A DNA stretch of 50,366 bases, taken from contig JNVV01000036.1 in NCBI GenBank assembly GCA_000733355.1, positions 207,134-257,499 of the forward strand, in the 5' to 3' direction. Each line of letters starts with the position of its first letter. Positions within the stretch are counted from its first letter, which is position 1. The notes beneath the pieces were generated by a model. That model was not told the DNA's origin and searched no databases. It saw only the letters and a list, made by a program, of their open reading frames with translations. Position numbers and translations under genes: made by a program. This document shows, one piece after another, positions 1 to 10,694 of the stretch. The stretch is from Falciphora oryzae (lineage: Eukaryota > Ascomycota > Sordariomycetes > Magnaporthales > Magnaporthaceae).

Positions 1-71
1 GTATATGAGGGAAGCGATTGTTGGCGCCCCTCAACTGCAATACAAGCCTGTTCCACCCACTAAGCTTGGGG

Positions 72-103
72 CCCCGACAGCGCTATTTATAGCGCCTGTC
101 AGG
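72..103. repeat. Imperfect palindrome (hairpin-forming)
   Basis: The arms CCCGACAG-CGCTA and TAGCG-C-CTGTCAGGG pair around a four-base TTTA loop, with one or two single-base bulges. It could be a relic terminal repeat or a structured element; its function is unknown. Confidence 0.6.
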
Positions 104-258
104 GCTCAATCCAACTAACCGAGACCCTGCTGGCCACTGTGACTGCGCTGCAAATCCCCGATTTGACCTCCCAATATTAATAGCAACCCTTGTCAAGTGT
201 ACTGTTCAGCGCCCTCCCTAGGTGTCCTACCCTAGGAACAAAGCCTGATTGTAACACT

Positions 259-330
259 CGATTGGCTGATCAGTTTAGTCAATCCTAACTTCCTCGACTG
301 GCTGATCAGTTCAGTTAACCCTGACTGCTC
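259..330. repeat. 36-bp tandem duplication, two copies
   Basis: Two adjacent 36-bp units (259-294 and 295-330) share the core GGCTGATCAGTT. Most differences between them are C/T or G/A transitions. The start of a third unit follows at 331. The array lies in the gene-poor, possibly retroelement-derived start of the window. Confidence 0.75.
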
Positions 331-1120
331 CGACTGCTATTTTATCTTCACGTGACTTGGGGAGAGCACCTAGGGGGAGGGGGCTGCCCCTCCTTTTAGG
401 TCACCTGCGGCGGCCACGGTCGTAACACTATTTTAAGAGCAGAAGACCCGATTGTAACACCAACCAGCTACGTTAAGGAGGGGATCGACGAGTGGCGTGC
501 GGCCGCGGACTTCACGCTGTTATGGAGGAAAGGAGTGGGCAAGCACAACTTTTAAGAGTGCCCCTTCGAAATGACCAACGCTCTCTCGGGTCCTTTGCCC
601 GTCAAAGGCTGCATAGGTAGTGGCAATACGCCCACGGACCTGATTATGATCGAGGCAGCACTCGCTGGGCCGCTGGACCTTTTGTTGGAGTTGGTTGTTA
701 TTCTAATGACTCAATCGTTTTCGAGGATGAGGATGAGGATGAGCTGACTAGCTAAAAGACACTAACATTCATCACATACTTGGCTTTACAAAATCACTGG
801 CAAGATAGACCAAATACCAGGAAACCTTCAAGTTGCTTCGAAACTGGGTATATTGGGTATATAGTGCATGTTTTGGGCGGCCTGGCAGGACGGAAGGCTC
901 CGTCGCATCAATAGATGCGAGCCTGCCACAGAAGCCGAGGAAATCGAGCCTATCTCAGCCCACTATTCCCCGAGTCCAATCATGCTTTCCTCCGAGACCC
1001 AGATGCAACTCCATAAGAAACAAAGACAACCTCCCGATCATCATTGTTCTGTGGTGTTGCGAGAGAGGCATCCGGGCCTACATTTCTTCGCATCCTGTTC
1101 CCAGTCCAGAAAGTAACCGC

Positions 1121-1738
1121 CTACAGGCAGCGGAACTGGCGCTTCTGACGGTTGAAGGTGCAGCGCGAATTGTCCCCAGTGACCGCGTAATTGATAAATC
1201 CGCCGTCGCCATTCGCGTAAAATGTGTTAGGGGCCGTCATGTACATGCAGTCGTAGTCGGTCTTGAGGATGCCCATCTTGAGCTCGGCTTTTGCCCAGCC
1301 CGCGATGCCGTTAGGGTTGGACAGGCGGTAGTCCATGTTGTAGCAGACGACGCCGGGGTACTTGACGTAGTCCGGGTTGCTCTGCCACATGGCCGTGACG
1401 GTGGCCTTTGTGAACTGCTCACGCGCGTTGGTCCAGTTGCCGAGGTCCTTGATCAGGACGGCGGCCTGCCTGATGCCCTCCCGGACGTAGGGCTCGAGGA
1501 GGTCCTTGAGGATGCTGAGCACGACCGTCGTGACGGCGCCGCTGATGATCTGGCGCTCCTCGAGCTGGGCGGCGGCGGCGGCGCTAGGATCGGCGACAAA
1601 CTCAAAGGTCTGGACCCCCATCTCCGAGAAGCCGGCCGGCTTGGTCGCCTCAGCGGTGGCGTTGACGGGGACGGCAGCGGGCGCCGCCAGGACCGAGGCG
1701 ACCAGAGGCGCGATGGCGAAGAGCCTCTTGAACTGCAT
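1121..1738 (-). CDS. Small secreted protein of unknown function
   Basis: An intact single-exon ORF encodes 205 residues. The N-terminus (residues 1-18) is a typical signal peptide: basic residues at K4-R5, a hydrophobic core and small residues before an Ala-rich cleavage zone. A LEERQ segment near residue 60 could be a processing site. The mature part has four cysteines (C132, C164, C193, C204), enough for two disulfides, and possible N-glycosylation sites near residues 26 and 101. A helical stretch covers about 65-100. The start is favoured by the context GCCAAGATG. I recognise no catalytic motif; it resembles uncharacterised secreted proteins of ascomycetes. It could be an effector-like or cell-surface protein, but nothing in the sequence proves that. 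Confidence 0.75.
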   Translation of the reverse strand: MQFKRLFAIAPLVASVLAAPAAVPVNATAEATKPAGFSEMGVQTFEFVADPSAAAAAQLEERQIISGAVTTVVLSILKDLLEPYVREGIRQAAVLIKDLGNWTNAREQFTKATVTAMWQSNPDYVKYPGVVCYNMDYRLSNPNGIAGWAKAELKMGILKTDYDCMYMTAPNTFYANGDGGFINYAVTGDNSRCTFNRQKRQFRCL

Positions 1739-3197
1739 CTTGGCGGTTGTGTGGGTGGTGATTAGGGAGGTATTAGGATTAAAACCACAAGAATGAGCGC
1801 CGGTAGCAGGGAGGAAGGAGGCTCCTGGGAGGAAGAGGGGGGTAAACGATAGGATGGCTGGCTGGGCTGCCGGTGAGGAGAGAGGGAGAAGGACGGCGAC
1901 GACGACGACGAGGAAGCCGTCTTATGTATCCGGGCGCCCTCTCGGAATAGTCGTGGTGCTGGTGCGTCCGGGCGCCCTCTTGGAGTGTAACGCGTCGAAA
2001 CACGTCAAGCGACATCAAGGACCACCTTCCAGATGCATCGTCGCCCTCAATGGCGACGTCCCCTGCTCCGACTTCGAGCCAAGCCTTGCGAACCCCATAG
2101 CCTTCCCTGCCAACATGGTCTTGGCAACAGTCCCTGAGGTGTGGCGAGGGTCCGGGCGGATATGAGCGTCACGGCCCACGGGTTCAGCCAGAGACAGCAA
2201 AGGGAGGGCAGTTGGCTGCTGGAGATGGCAGCATCGTGGGGGGTTCCGTCCGCGTCTACCGTTCGATGCCCACCAGACAGGCGCCCATCATGGAAGCACG
2301 GTTCCACGATGTATGTGTTTATCTCGCGGCATCTCGATGCGAACATGGCCGTCACCCAGCGCGACCGGGGCGGTGGAGTCGATGGCGGGCTGTCAAATGA
2401 GGGTAGCGAGGTTTGCAGGCCGTGCTGTGCAGCTGGCTCCGATGCAGGCCACCGCAGGCCCCGCTCCAAGATGGATTATCCTCCGAAGCCGGGTCCAATT
2501 GGTGATCCTGTCAACTCCCGGCCTTGTGCTCAGAGAGCCCGAGGTGGACATGCAACCTCGCTTGTGCCTTGGACGTTCATGCGTTTCCTCAGCATCGACA
2601 GACGGGCACAGCGGCGACCTGACCTGCTCACCGCGCCCGCGCCAGCAGCGTCGCCATAGCTGCCGTCTGCCAAATCCCTCTCCTCCCCGTCGATAGTCCT
2701 ACGTATGGTTGCAGGCCAGACCCAGGAGGTGAGGAGGTGACTGCTCGTTCCCGAAAAAGGCCCGAGCTCGCGCCAGCTGTGACTTTCATGCGCGCTCCGG
2801 CAGCTGCCGACGGCACGCGCACGCTCCAACGCTTAACGGGCCCTCCCACCGAGTGCGACAAAGGGTCAATTTGGGCGTTTATGCGCGGCTCCGAGATTGC
2901 CGGCCGCGCCTGTTTGCTCGTTGCCAGGCATCATCCCAGCTGGTTTCCATGTTTTGCCTGGATGTGCACGTGCTCCCATCCGGGTCAAACCTCCCCACCA
3001 GGCGGGCACTTCAGTGGACATGGAATCAGGGGGAGAACTGCGCCGGACCTAAGAGCAGAAGGGTCATGATATAGGAGACTCCAGCCGGTGATACACAAAA
3101 CCTGCATGTGCCTGACGTCCTGGTGGGTACCCCCCTATGCAGCACGTTTCTTCCGTTGAAGTGGCGTGATGCAGCGTTGATAATACCTTCTGTTTGT
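1739..3197. other. Intergenic, no gene seen
   Basis: This 1.46-kb stretch is the upstream region of the secreted-protein gene (minus strand). Several 100-170 codon open frames exist on both strands, but they overlap one another, lack domain-like composition and have no splice-supported extensions, so I leave them out. A short GAC/CGA-rich run lies near 1895-1915. Confidence 0.5.
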
Positions 3198-3600
3198 CTA
3201 GGGCCCTGGCCCTGGCTTGGAGCGTCTTAATGCCGAGACATCTTCCTGTCGGGCCAGCCAGGTGGCATCGCCGTCTCGGAACGCAGGGAAAAAGAACACG
3301 GTGCAATGAAAAGGCTTCCGAGAAGCAATCAGCCGGTCGCCTTCCTGCTTCGTCGCCACCAGATACTGCTGGAATGCTGTGATCTGGTCGCTGTCGAATG
3401 GGACAACAACCTGCCTCTGCGAGTACGTCATTCCAATGCGAAGTGTGGGGACGAGCTCGTCCTGGTATTCGGACTGGACGTCGTCGCGGGAGACGACCAA
3501 GACCTTGCCGGTAGAGGATTCCATGTCGGGCGTGAGCTTGAGCACCTGGAGAATTTGCGATCGCCTTGGATAAACTTGAACGGATCCATGGCTGGTAACA
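3198..3600 (-). CDS. Doubtful small ORF, possible one-base frame break
   Basis: Two overlapping minus-strand frames look protein-like. One begins at an ATG near 3591 (MDPFKFIQGDRKFS) and the other carries the downstream sequence (VLKLTPDMESSTGKVLVVSR and onward to the stop at 3198). They would join into about 124 residues if one base were added near 3556. No intron with normal boundaries joins them. Alternatively translation starts at the internal Met of MESSTGK, giving about 109 residues. No known domain, signal peptide or membrane segment is seen. This may be a real lineage-specific gene with a frameshift, or chance. Confidence 0.35.
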
Positions 3601-3680
3601 GGTAGTAGGTGGTTTGGTCGAGGCTGTCGTGAGGGAATGTGTCGCGCCGGATCTGGAGGCCTGGAGGCGCTGCCGCCCAA

Positions 3681-4073
3681 ACTGGAGACTCTGGGCTGGA
3701 GAAGGGCCGAGTGCGAGAGCGGGAATGAAGATTGAAAACTTGGATGGGGACTTGGGAGATCAGAAAGCCAGAAGGCGGGAAGGGGAAGTCACGTTCTGTG
3801 ACTGGTAGCGCTGGATCATTGGCGTGCCGGTAGCAGCGCGGAAGGAAGGTGCGGGTCGGTAGCATCAAGGCGGAGGGAAAGAGCGTGACAGTGACAGCAC
3901 GCAAACGAGATCATTTGTTGGGCACCATGCTATCTGCCAGTCGAAATACTGCAGTCCAACGTTACTGTCCAACTCTCAGCCGATAATTACACGGGGAAAG
4001 CATCTGTTCTTGTCTCTCCTAGGCCTTCTCCCTCGCCTCGTCCCACACACCCAGTGCCCTCCCAGCCAGTTAG
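3681..4073. other. Intergenic, no gene seen
   Basis: This stretch lies between the doubtful small ORF and the 3' end of the tyrosinase gene. It probably contains the tyrosinase 3' UTR. I see nothing else in it. Confidence 0.45.
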
Positions 4074-5543
4074 TTACTCATAGAGATAGCATAGCGGCCC
4101 ATCGACAACGCTCACCAGCTCCCGGATTTTCCACGATTTGTTAGTAGGCTCGACGGCGTCCATGTCGATCAGGTCGTCGAGCGACTGCGCGCGGCCTCCG
4201 CCAAACATGCTGGTGCCGCCCTGGATGACCTCGAGACGGCGCCCGAGGTCCTGCGACTGCCAGATGGCCCAGACGCGGTCGATCATGGCGTGGTGTACCC
4301 AGAAGGCCGGGTCGTTGGGCGAGATGTAAAAGTCGCCGCCCGGGTCGCCGTTGATGGTGAAGTGGCCGACGCCGTGGATGCCCATACCCCCGCCAAACCC
4401 CGTATTCTGCATCGAGTTCTGGAAGCTGCCGATGTTGTTGTTGCTGGTGATGAGCCCGACGATGTCTTGCGTCCGCCCCCAGCGCGACGTCAGATAGTTG
4501 GACATGTCGCGCCGGAGGCACCGCGGGTTGGCCCCGAACCCATCCGCTCGAGGGTTGCGCGCCGGCGGCGGATCGACGTTGACGGACAGGGGGCTGTAAG
4601 TTAGGGGCGTGGCGTTAGCAAAACCTTGACCCTCGACGCATGGCGGGCGTCATCGCGCACGCAGGCTCACCCGAGATATATGGTCATGCTAGAGAAAAGG
4701 GGTAAACTCCTTTGTCAGCTGCCCGGCTCTCTCGGTCCCAGTAGGTATTTTTTTAACACTGAAAAGTGACACCGTCACTCACTTCTTGAAGGGCCCCGTC
4801 TCGACACAGCCGCCACCGTTTCCGGCCGGCGCCATCGCGTTGGCCCTGTGCGCAATCTTCTTGCCATTGCCCGACAGGCTGGTGTCGCTGCCATCAAAAA
4901 TGGGGCTGTTCTCGGGATCCTGGGCCCACCGTCCATAGTCCCAGTATGGCTGAGTTCCATTGTATCCGCACTCGGTCCGCAGGGCCGTCTCGTAGGCCCA
5001 TGTGTAGTACCTATGCCAGGACAAAAAGTTGCCCTGGACGAAGAGACATGTTTGTTTCAGTTAGTAACGACACGCGGCTTCAGTCCCCTAGGCCGGTCTT
5101 ATAACCCACCGTCCCGTGAATGATGAGGCTTTGGTTGATGTGAACAGCAACGAAATCGTCGTATCGAGACTTGGCACCAGGATACCGCGTGGGGTTAAGC
5201 TTGGACGGCTTTGTCAGGAGGCACTGGACCGCAGAGATGTACCGTCTCCTCTCGTCTTTGGGCACGTCTCCCCTGTGCTGGGTGTCAGCAGTCAAAGCAG
5301 CACAGGTGTTAAATATTTTGACCGGAAGGCATGAACGCGGCATAGGCTACCAAACACTCACCATTCCTTCCGGATCCTGAGATTCGCCTTGGTGCATGTC
5401 TTGGACTTGGCTAGCCGGGCCTGCAGCGCTGTGAGACCCTTGTTCTCGAGCTGCTTGAGAGCATCAGGCTGGACGACCCCCTGACCGGCCGCAATCCCGA
5501 CGGCACCCAGCCCGAGGAGGACAACCGACAGGATATTCACCAT
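4074..5543 (-). CDS. Secreted tyrosinase / catechol-oxidase-like type-3 copper enzyme
   Basis: Five exons on the minus strand (5543-5362, 5272-5110, 5033-4783, 4688-4671, 4593-4074) give 377 residues. All introns are GT-AG (89, 76, 94 and 77 bp) and the phases fit. Residues 1-20 form a signal peptide. Copper site A is H105, H113 and H122, in the segment HINQSLIIHGTGNFLSWHR; copper site B is H278, H282 (HGVGH) and one of H305/H306 (DPAFWVHHAMIDR). The family oxidises monophenols and/or diphenols to quinones, as in melanin or phenolic turnover. There is no long C-terminal lid domain, so it matches the short secreted class (compare A. oryzae AoCO4). Exon 4 is only 18 nt and encodes most of NMTIYLG. 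Whether it has monophenolase or only diphenolase activity cannot be read from sequence. Confidence 0.9.
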
Positions 5544-7227
5544 TCTCAGGCGTGTCCCGGAACTTTGTAGCAGGTGATAGGTTGTGGATCCTGGGGATAC
5601 GGAAGGAAACGAAGGTAGAGGCGTGGAGAACGGGTTCGCATCGGACGTGATTCTTTTCGCCCCTTTTAACTCAGACTTGACCTGGGAATGCCAAGGACGA
5701 CATATTGGTTGGGCTCCTGGACGCGCAAGGTCACACCACATCACCCAAAGTGCTAATAATTATCAGTTACCTGGTTCCTTCTCTTTAAGCTTCTGTGAAG
5801 CTCCCTCAAGAAGCAACACCGGGCAGCTCCCGCATGTCACATTACCATTCCCGACAGCACTGGGTCTGGGCACCGAGGAGCCGCGTAAGTCTGCAGTGGC
5901 CTTCCGCAGCTGTAAATGAGAGATGGCACGGGGACCTGACATTTGATATTGGCCATTCCGGCAAATGCCCATCGGTCTTGGGCACCTGCTCGGGATTTAT
6001 ACCTCGCTTAGCCGCAGATGACTGCTCAAGCTAGCCCAAAGGGGAATAGCAGTAAACGGCTCGCTTAACGCTTACTATTCTGCAGTTTGGTTCACTAAAG
6101 ACGGGTGCGTTGGCAAAAGGAGGCTGGTGATGGCGTCGTTCATGTTGGTCAGAGAAAACGGAGGGTAGGGCCCGACAAGAAGGAACATGTGTGGTAGCAA
6201 ATAAATTTGAATTAATTAAAAAGCCTGGGGTGCAGATGCGATATCTAGTGAAAGGGTCCGGAGAAGCCGGGGTGCAGGATAAAACGGAAAAGACCAGTAC
6301 ATTTAACGAATGAGACGAAGACAGGTGAGTCTCATTGGTTCAGCCCAATCGGCTACCTACCTGGTCTCGGTGGCTCAGACGTGGAGTTCACAAAAAGGCT
6401 GGGCGTCAGGTCGGCATCATTCCCGTTCGCTGGTGTGGGCTGAGACCCAAGGGAAGAACTGACCGTCGGGAGCCAACTCCAAGGCTCCTGGGGGGACACG
6501 GGAGCTGTCGCTGGACTATAGTTGCCTAATGGATAGGTAGGGACCGATAATTAAAGGGTACAGGAAAGCACACAGGAAAGCATACAAATTGGAGGCAATG
6601 GGGTGCCATCGTTTTCTCGTGAAACGAGCCCATTTGTTATTTGCGAGGGATGGAGTGGAATCGCAGGATGCCAGGGGAGGAGGCGTGGAGCCGGCCACCT
6701 ATCTGCTACCTCTCCTGACATGCTCCTTCCTCGAATGCTGTCCCTTTACTCGTCATAGTGCTTCTTTGAGGCGGTATGTACACTGCGTCCTGTCGCTTTG
6801 CATAGCTGTTACAGGCGAAGAAATCCCGGTCCTTGGCGTGTGGGAAGCTCGCTGCGGCTGGCAACACCCCAAATGGAGAGGGTTCCGGGCCCGATGGCTG
6901 CTCCGCCACCCAGATAGTGCTGGAACGCGTGTCTGGCGATGGCCAGCGATGGCGTCGGGTGGTGAACCTCGAACGCCGATACATTGCTCCGTAGTAGAAC
7001 TGTCGGGGCCGGGGCGAGCCGCAGGGCAACGGCGGGATGGCTAGCGCTGGGGGTTGGTGCCAGTCGCAGACGTCTGGAGGGGCTGCTACTTCTGTCTGAC
7101 TAGGAGCAGGATGAAGGGATTGTGGACAAGCCGAATTCGGCGGAGGAGGACCTTGATATGCAGGAGGCCTGCCGGTAAGGATGCGGCGTGAAGGGGGAAG
7201 AAGTAACTGTGAAGATATTCCCAGCTC
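5544..7227. other. Intergenic, no gene seen
   Basis: This 1.7-kb stretch upstream of the tyrosinase gene has only scattered short open frames without recognisable domains. It includes the tyrosinase promoter and an AT-rich patch near 6195-6235. The ORFs of about 100-150 codons at 6589-7044 (plus) and 6706-7029 (minus) overlap each other and neither is convincing. Confidence 0.45.
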
Positions 7228-8373
7228 TTGAACGGTAGTGCGTCCCCTTCAGTGTGCCACATCCCAGCGACAGGCAGGCTATGCAAACCTAGGCCGTGTT
7301 GGCAGCGCTCGGAGAGTTCAGGTCAGGCCGTAGAGCATGCACATGAATTGCTCAAGGGTTATGACCCCCAAGTTCGACGACTGGGAGAAGGCGAGACGCG
7401 AAGCTATCGTCGCTGGCAAGAAAGTCGATTCCCAGAAGGCCCCTCGCGCTAAAAATCCCAAAGGCAAGGGGAGGGCCAAGCAATCTGCCAGTTCAAGGAG
7501 GCCATCAAGCGGACGATAGACAATATGTCACTGTTCGCCCGGGCAACGGACGTTTCCGCCAAAGGTCTCGACGGCCGGCGCAAGGCGGCCAAACCGGCTG
7601 AGGAGGGTGGCCGCGAGGATGGTGGCGGCCAGGACATTGCATCGGGCGCCACTGGGGCTGGGAGTCGTTCTGGTTTCCGTGCTGCCGGTGGTTGGCCATC
7701 AGCTCGATCTCCGGTGCTCCGCGCGATTGACACGCTTGAGTGGTGGAGTCGACAGCTGGAACGCCCCAGGGCTGGCGGCGCCCCTGCATTCAGTCGGCTG
7801 GTTGTCCTCGTAGCGCTGTGCACTCTCTGGGACAACTTCGAGGATGTCTGCAATGCAGTCGCAGCCACCGTTTGGGAGGAGGCCAGCTGGATGACAGCAG
7901 GAATTCCAAGTCAGCATGGCCGCATTCCTGAGGGCAAATGCCCGTATCTTGTCTGGTAACCGCCGTCAGATGACCTCGCCAGTGCTCAGCAAGGACCAAG
8001 AAACACAACGATCGCCGAGGAGATCCGCCATGTGGCAAGTAAAAGGCTTCCGAAGCGCGGCCCTGCGCGTCATCGATTTGAACTCGCACTCGTCTTGATG
8101 CTGCCCACCTGGCGGAAGGCCATTGAGGCAAAACGTGCTTTTATCTGCCAAGTCGGGAGCAGCGACGGGCACAGCGGCGGGGGTAGCGGCGGGGACAGCG
8201 TCGGAGCAGCGTCGGGGGCAGCAAGCACGTCAGAGGCATCGTGGTTGTCGGCAGCTTCAAACGCATCGGAGCCCGCGTCAAAGCCCGCGTCAAAGCCTGC
8301 GTCAGGGTCCGGGGCAAACTCCGATCCGGACTCCTCAGTGGCAAACAGTGCATTGCCGGACTGGGCGTTCTGA
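7228..8373 (+). pseudogene. Degenerate coding relic, plus strand
   Basis: Protein-like segments follow each other in different frames: AVEHAHELLKGYDP, then KFDDWEKARREAIVAGKKVD, then FKEAIKRTIDNMSLFARATD, continuing in an open frame to a TAA at 7957-7959, and resuming in the same frame to about 8373 with a Ser/Ala-rich end. The first shift falls at a C5 run near 7370 and the second near 7490. Codon choice is gene-like and helix-like stretches are charged, which suggests a gene that has decayed by small indels and a stop. I do not recognise the family. A multi-exon gene with unusual introns is a weaker alternative. The minus strand of 8070-8618 is also open, with a DAGFDAG-type repeat, so strand assignment is uncertain. 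Confidence 0.3.
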
Positions 8374-8672
8374 TGATCGGTACGTGGACGCATAGCGTAA
8401 CAGCCAGCTGCAGGTACCCGGGCTATGTCCCAGTGGCAAGTCATTCCTTTGGGGGATTGGCAGCGAATGGAGCTGGAATAATTGACTGCGTGGCATCCTG
8501 GGCTGTCTGCCAATGGGACTCGGGGACGACGGCGGGGGAGGCCCCTGATGGATCGTAAAGCCGTAAGTCCAAAGGTCTCCGCGGTGCAGTAGACGGCCAC
8601 CCTTGGCGGAAAGACCATTGGGGGCGGGACGCTGGCTACGATCTTGGGCCGGTGGAGATGAGAAGTCGGGGC

Positions 8673-9171
8673 TCATCCTCGGGGCTCATCCTGGGGTTCA
8701 ACCTCGCCACACACGGCGGCCAAGTGTGCGAAACATCTGTTCATGTCGAAGCTGCCGCCTTCGGCATCATCCGGAACGATGGGCTGGACCCCGGGACCGA
8801 CGTGATCGGTGCGCGAGGCTGTAGTCGTGTGAGGGAGGGAGGAGTCGTCGTCATCGTCGCCGTCGGAATTAATCACAATCCTGGTTGAGGCTTTCGGTTC
8901 GGTACGATTGGCTGATGGGCACGCGAGAGCGTCCGTACTTGGTGCTGGTGACTTGGCAGTTGGGGCAGGACTCTCGGACGCAGGACGTTGGTTACTCCTG
9001 GTGGCCTGAGGAGAGTTGCCGTCGGAGTCGTCTTCGGAATCACGCACAGTTCTGCGTCGAGCCTTCTTCCTGGTGCCTTTGTCCATGGGCCCGCGAGACG
9101 TCCGTGCTTGGAGCTGGTCGCTTAGTAGCTGGGACAGGACCCTTGGACGCAAGACGTTGGACACCCTTCAT
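8673..9171 (-). pseudogene. Acidic Ser/Pro-rich repeat protein, probably frameshifted
   Basis: A minus-strand frame (9164 to 8673, no ATG at its start) encodes a low-complexity protein with basic KKARRR, acidic SEDDSD and DGDDDDDSS runs. At the DNA level about 90 bp is duplicated with an offset near 169 bp (about 8916-9005 and 9085-9175). In protein terms QRPASESPAPTAKSPAPSTD matches QRLASKGPVPATKRPAPSTD, but the second lies in another frame that begins at an ATG at 9171, implying a one-base deletion near 9097. A repeat unit of about 56 codons is likely. There is no recognised domain; the charged, disordered character suggests a nuclear protein or a relic of one. Confidence 0.4.
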
Positions 9172-9552
9172 GGTCGACGTCGGGATCGACGGAGGTTGGA
9201 GGCGCGTGTTAGTGTGCGTACCCCCAATTTCGAAGCAAAAGGAAAGCCTTTGTCAATGGATTTCGTAAGCTCGAATGCGTCTAATTGCCCGTCCGGACGA
9301 CGGGGCTCGGGTCTTGCAAGGGCGCCAGCTGCCAGCCGGCCGTTGCTAAGTCATTACGTTCACAGGGCGGCTCCTTTCGTTCCACTGTGGCAGGGCTAAG
9401 AACGCGCGAGGAAGACTGTTCGTAATGTTAGCCGACTTGCGCATTATTATATGGAGCTAGATATCAATACGCCGGGCACATAACTACAATCCAGAAAACA
9501 GCCAAGACGATGACAGGCGGCAGCCATCGTCATCGGCCCAGCACAAAAATCC
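9172..9552. other. Intergenic, no gene seen
   Basis: This stretch lies between the repeat-protein relic and the 3' end of the lectin-like gene. No supported ORF or site was found. Confidence 0.4.
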
Positions 9553-9915
9553 TCATGGCATGTGCACAACCCCAGCGTCCTTCCATCTCTCCCCGTCGAA
9601 CCACACCTCGGCGAGCGCCCCGTTCTTCTTTTGGAAGAAGCACCGGTTCATGTCGTTATCCTCGCGCAGTGGCTCCTTCAGGTTCTCATACGACGTCGAC
9701 CCGGCCGTGACACACGCGATCTGCGAGTCGTCGGCCGCGTCGTCAAACACGGCGTCCGTCACGGGGCCCTGCCACGCGGACGCGGGCCCGCCGTCCTGCC
9801 AGCCCGTCATGATCCTGCCGTCCTCGCCGCGCCACACTAAACGGGTCGTCAGGGTGCTGCTGCCCTTGCGGGTGGCGAAGCCGGCGAGCGGCGCGCCCTC
9901 CTTGAGCGAGAATCC

Positions 9916-9931
9916 GGGGGGGGGGGGGGGG
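9916..9931. repeat. G16 homopolymer inside coding sequence
   Basis: Sixteen G on the plus strand read as C on the coding strand and encode five consecutive prolines in exon 2 of the lectin-like gene. Its length keeps the frame open. Such tracts slip easily. Confidence 0.85.
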
Positions 9932-10542
9932 AGCGTGTGGCGCCGCGCCTCCTCGCGCTTGGGGTTGCGGTCGAACACGGCCAGGCGCCCGCCCTCGGTG
10001 CTGCGGTACACCACGCGGAGCTCGTCCTTGGGCACGTCCGGGCTCAGCGGGAGCGCGAGGATCGGCGAGCCCAGCGCGACCTGGGGCCCGCTGGCGCCGG
10101 AGGACTCCATGATCCTGCTGACGCGCTGGCCGCTGTTGCGGAGGGATCGGATGGTGATGTTGTGCTCGACGAGGCCCGAGCCCGTGGCGCCGTTGTCCTG
10201 AAAGATCAGGTACGGCCAGTAGGCGCCCATCGAGGCGCCCGTCCCGACCCGGTAGTCGTCGAGGGACTGCGTGACCTCGGGGTTGAGCTCCCCAGATTTT
10301 CGCACCGGCATCTGGAAGCCGATACTCATCATCTTGGAGTCGGTGCCGGTGTAGTAAAGCATGAAGCGAGGGACGATTTTCTGTTCATGAGTAAATAAAA
10401 AGGTGTGTCAGCCTACTCTCCATTTTTCTCGTCACCCCCTGTCTGGTCTGGGTGTCATCGACTTACATCGTAATGGTTCCTCATATTGACGCCCGCAGCA
10501 AGCGAGGTGCTGGCGTGCGGCAGGGCCCCCGACACCTTGACC

Positions 10543-10557
10543 GGGGGGGGGGGGGGG
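10543..10557. repeat. G15 homopolymer that breaks frame
   Basis: Fifteen G (C on the coding strand) in exon 1 of the lectin-like gene. Downstream sequence reads sensibly (VKVSGALPHASTSL) only if the run were 13 or 16 long. Confidence 0.8.
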
Positions 10558-10650
10558 CCCATGAGCCATAGACAGTGTCAAATATGGAGGTGTAGGGGGC
10601 TCCTTCTGGCGAGAGGTAGAAGATCCGGATCTGATAATCGCCATCGTAGC

Positions 10651-10694
10651 GGAACCCCGTGGCGGCCAGGGCGGAACCCCGTGGCGGCCAGGGC
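10651..10694. repeat. 22-bp perfect tandem duplication
   Basis: Two identical 22-bp units (10651-10672 and 10673-10694) lie in exon 1 of the lectin-like gene. One copy would give a continuous reading GSALAATGFRYDGDYQIRI; two copies shift the frame by one. Confidence 0.9.

Larger units (their letters stand above)
1..1120. other. Gene-poor repeat-bearing region at window start
   Basis: I see no convincing gene here. The stretch holds an imperfect palindrome (72-103), a 36-bp tandem duplication (259-330) and the octamer TGTAACAC twice (249 and 454), with a near copy CGTAACAC near 421. TGTAACA-type ends are common in fungal Ty3-type LTRs, so this may be retroelement debris, but no LTR pair, primer-binding site or pol motif could be defined. 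The part from about 830 to 1120 is probably the 3' flank of the secreted-protein gene on the minus strand. Confidence 0.4.
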
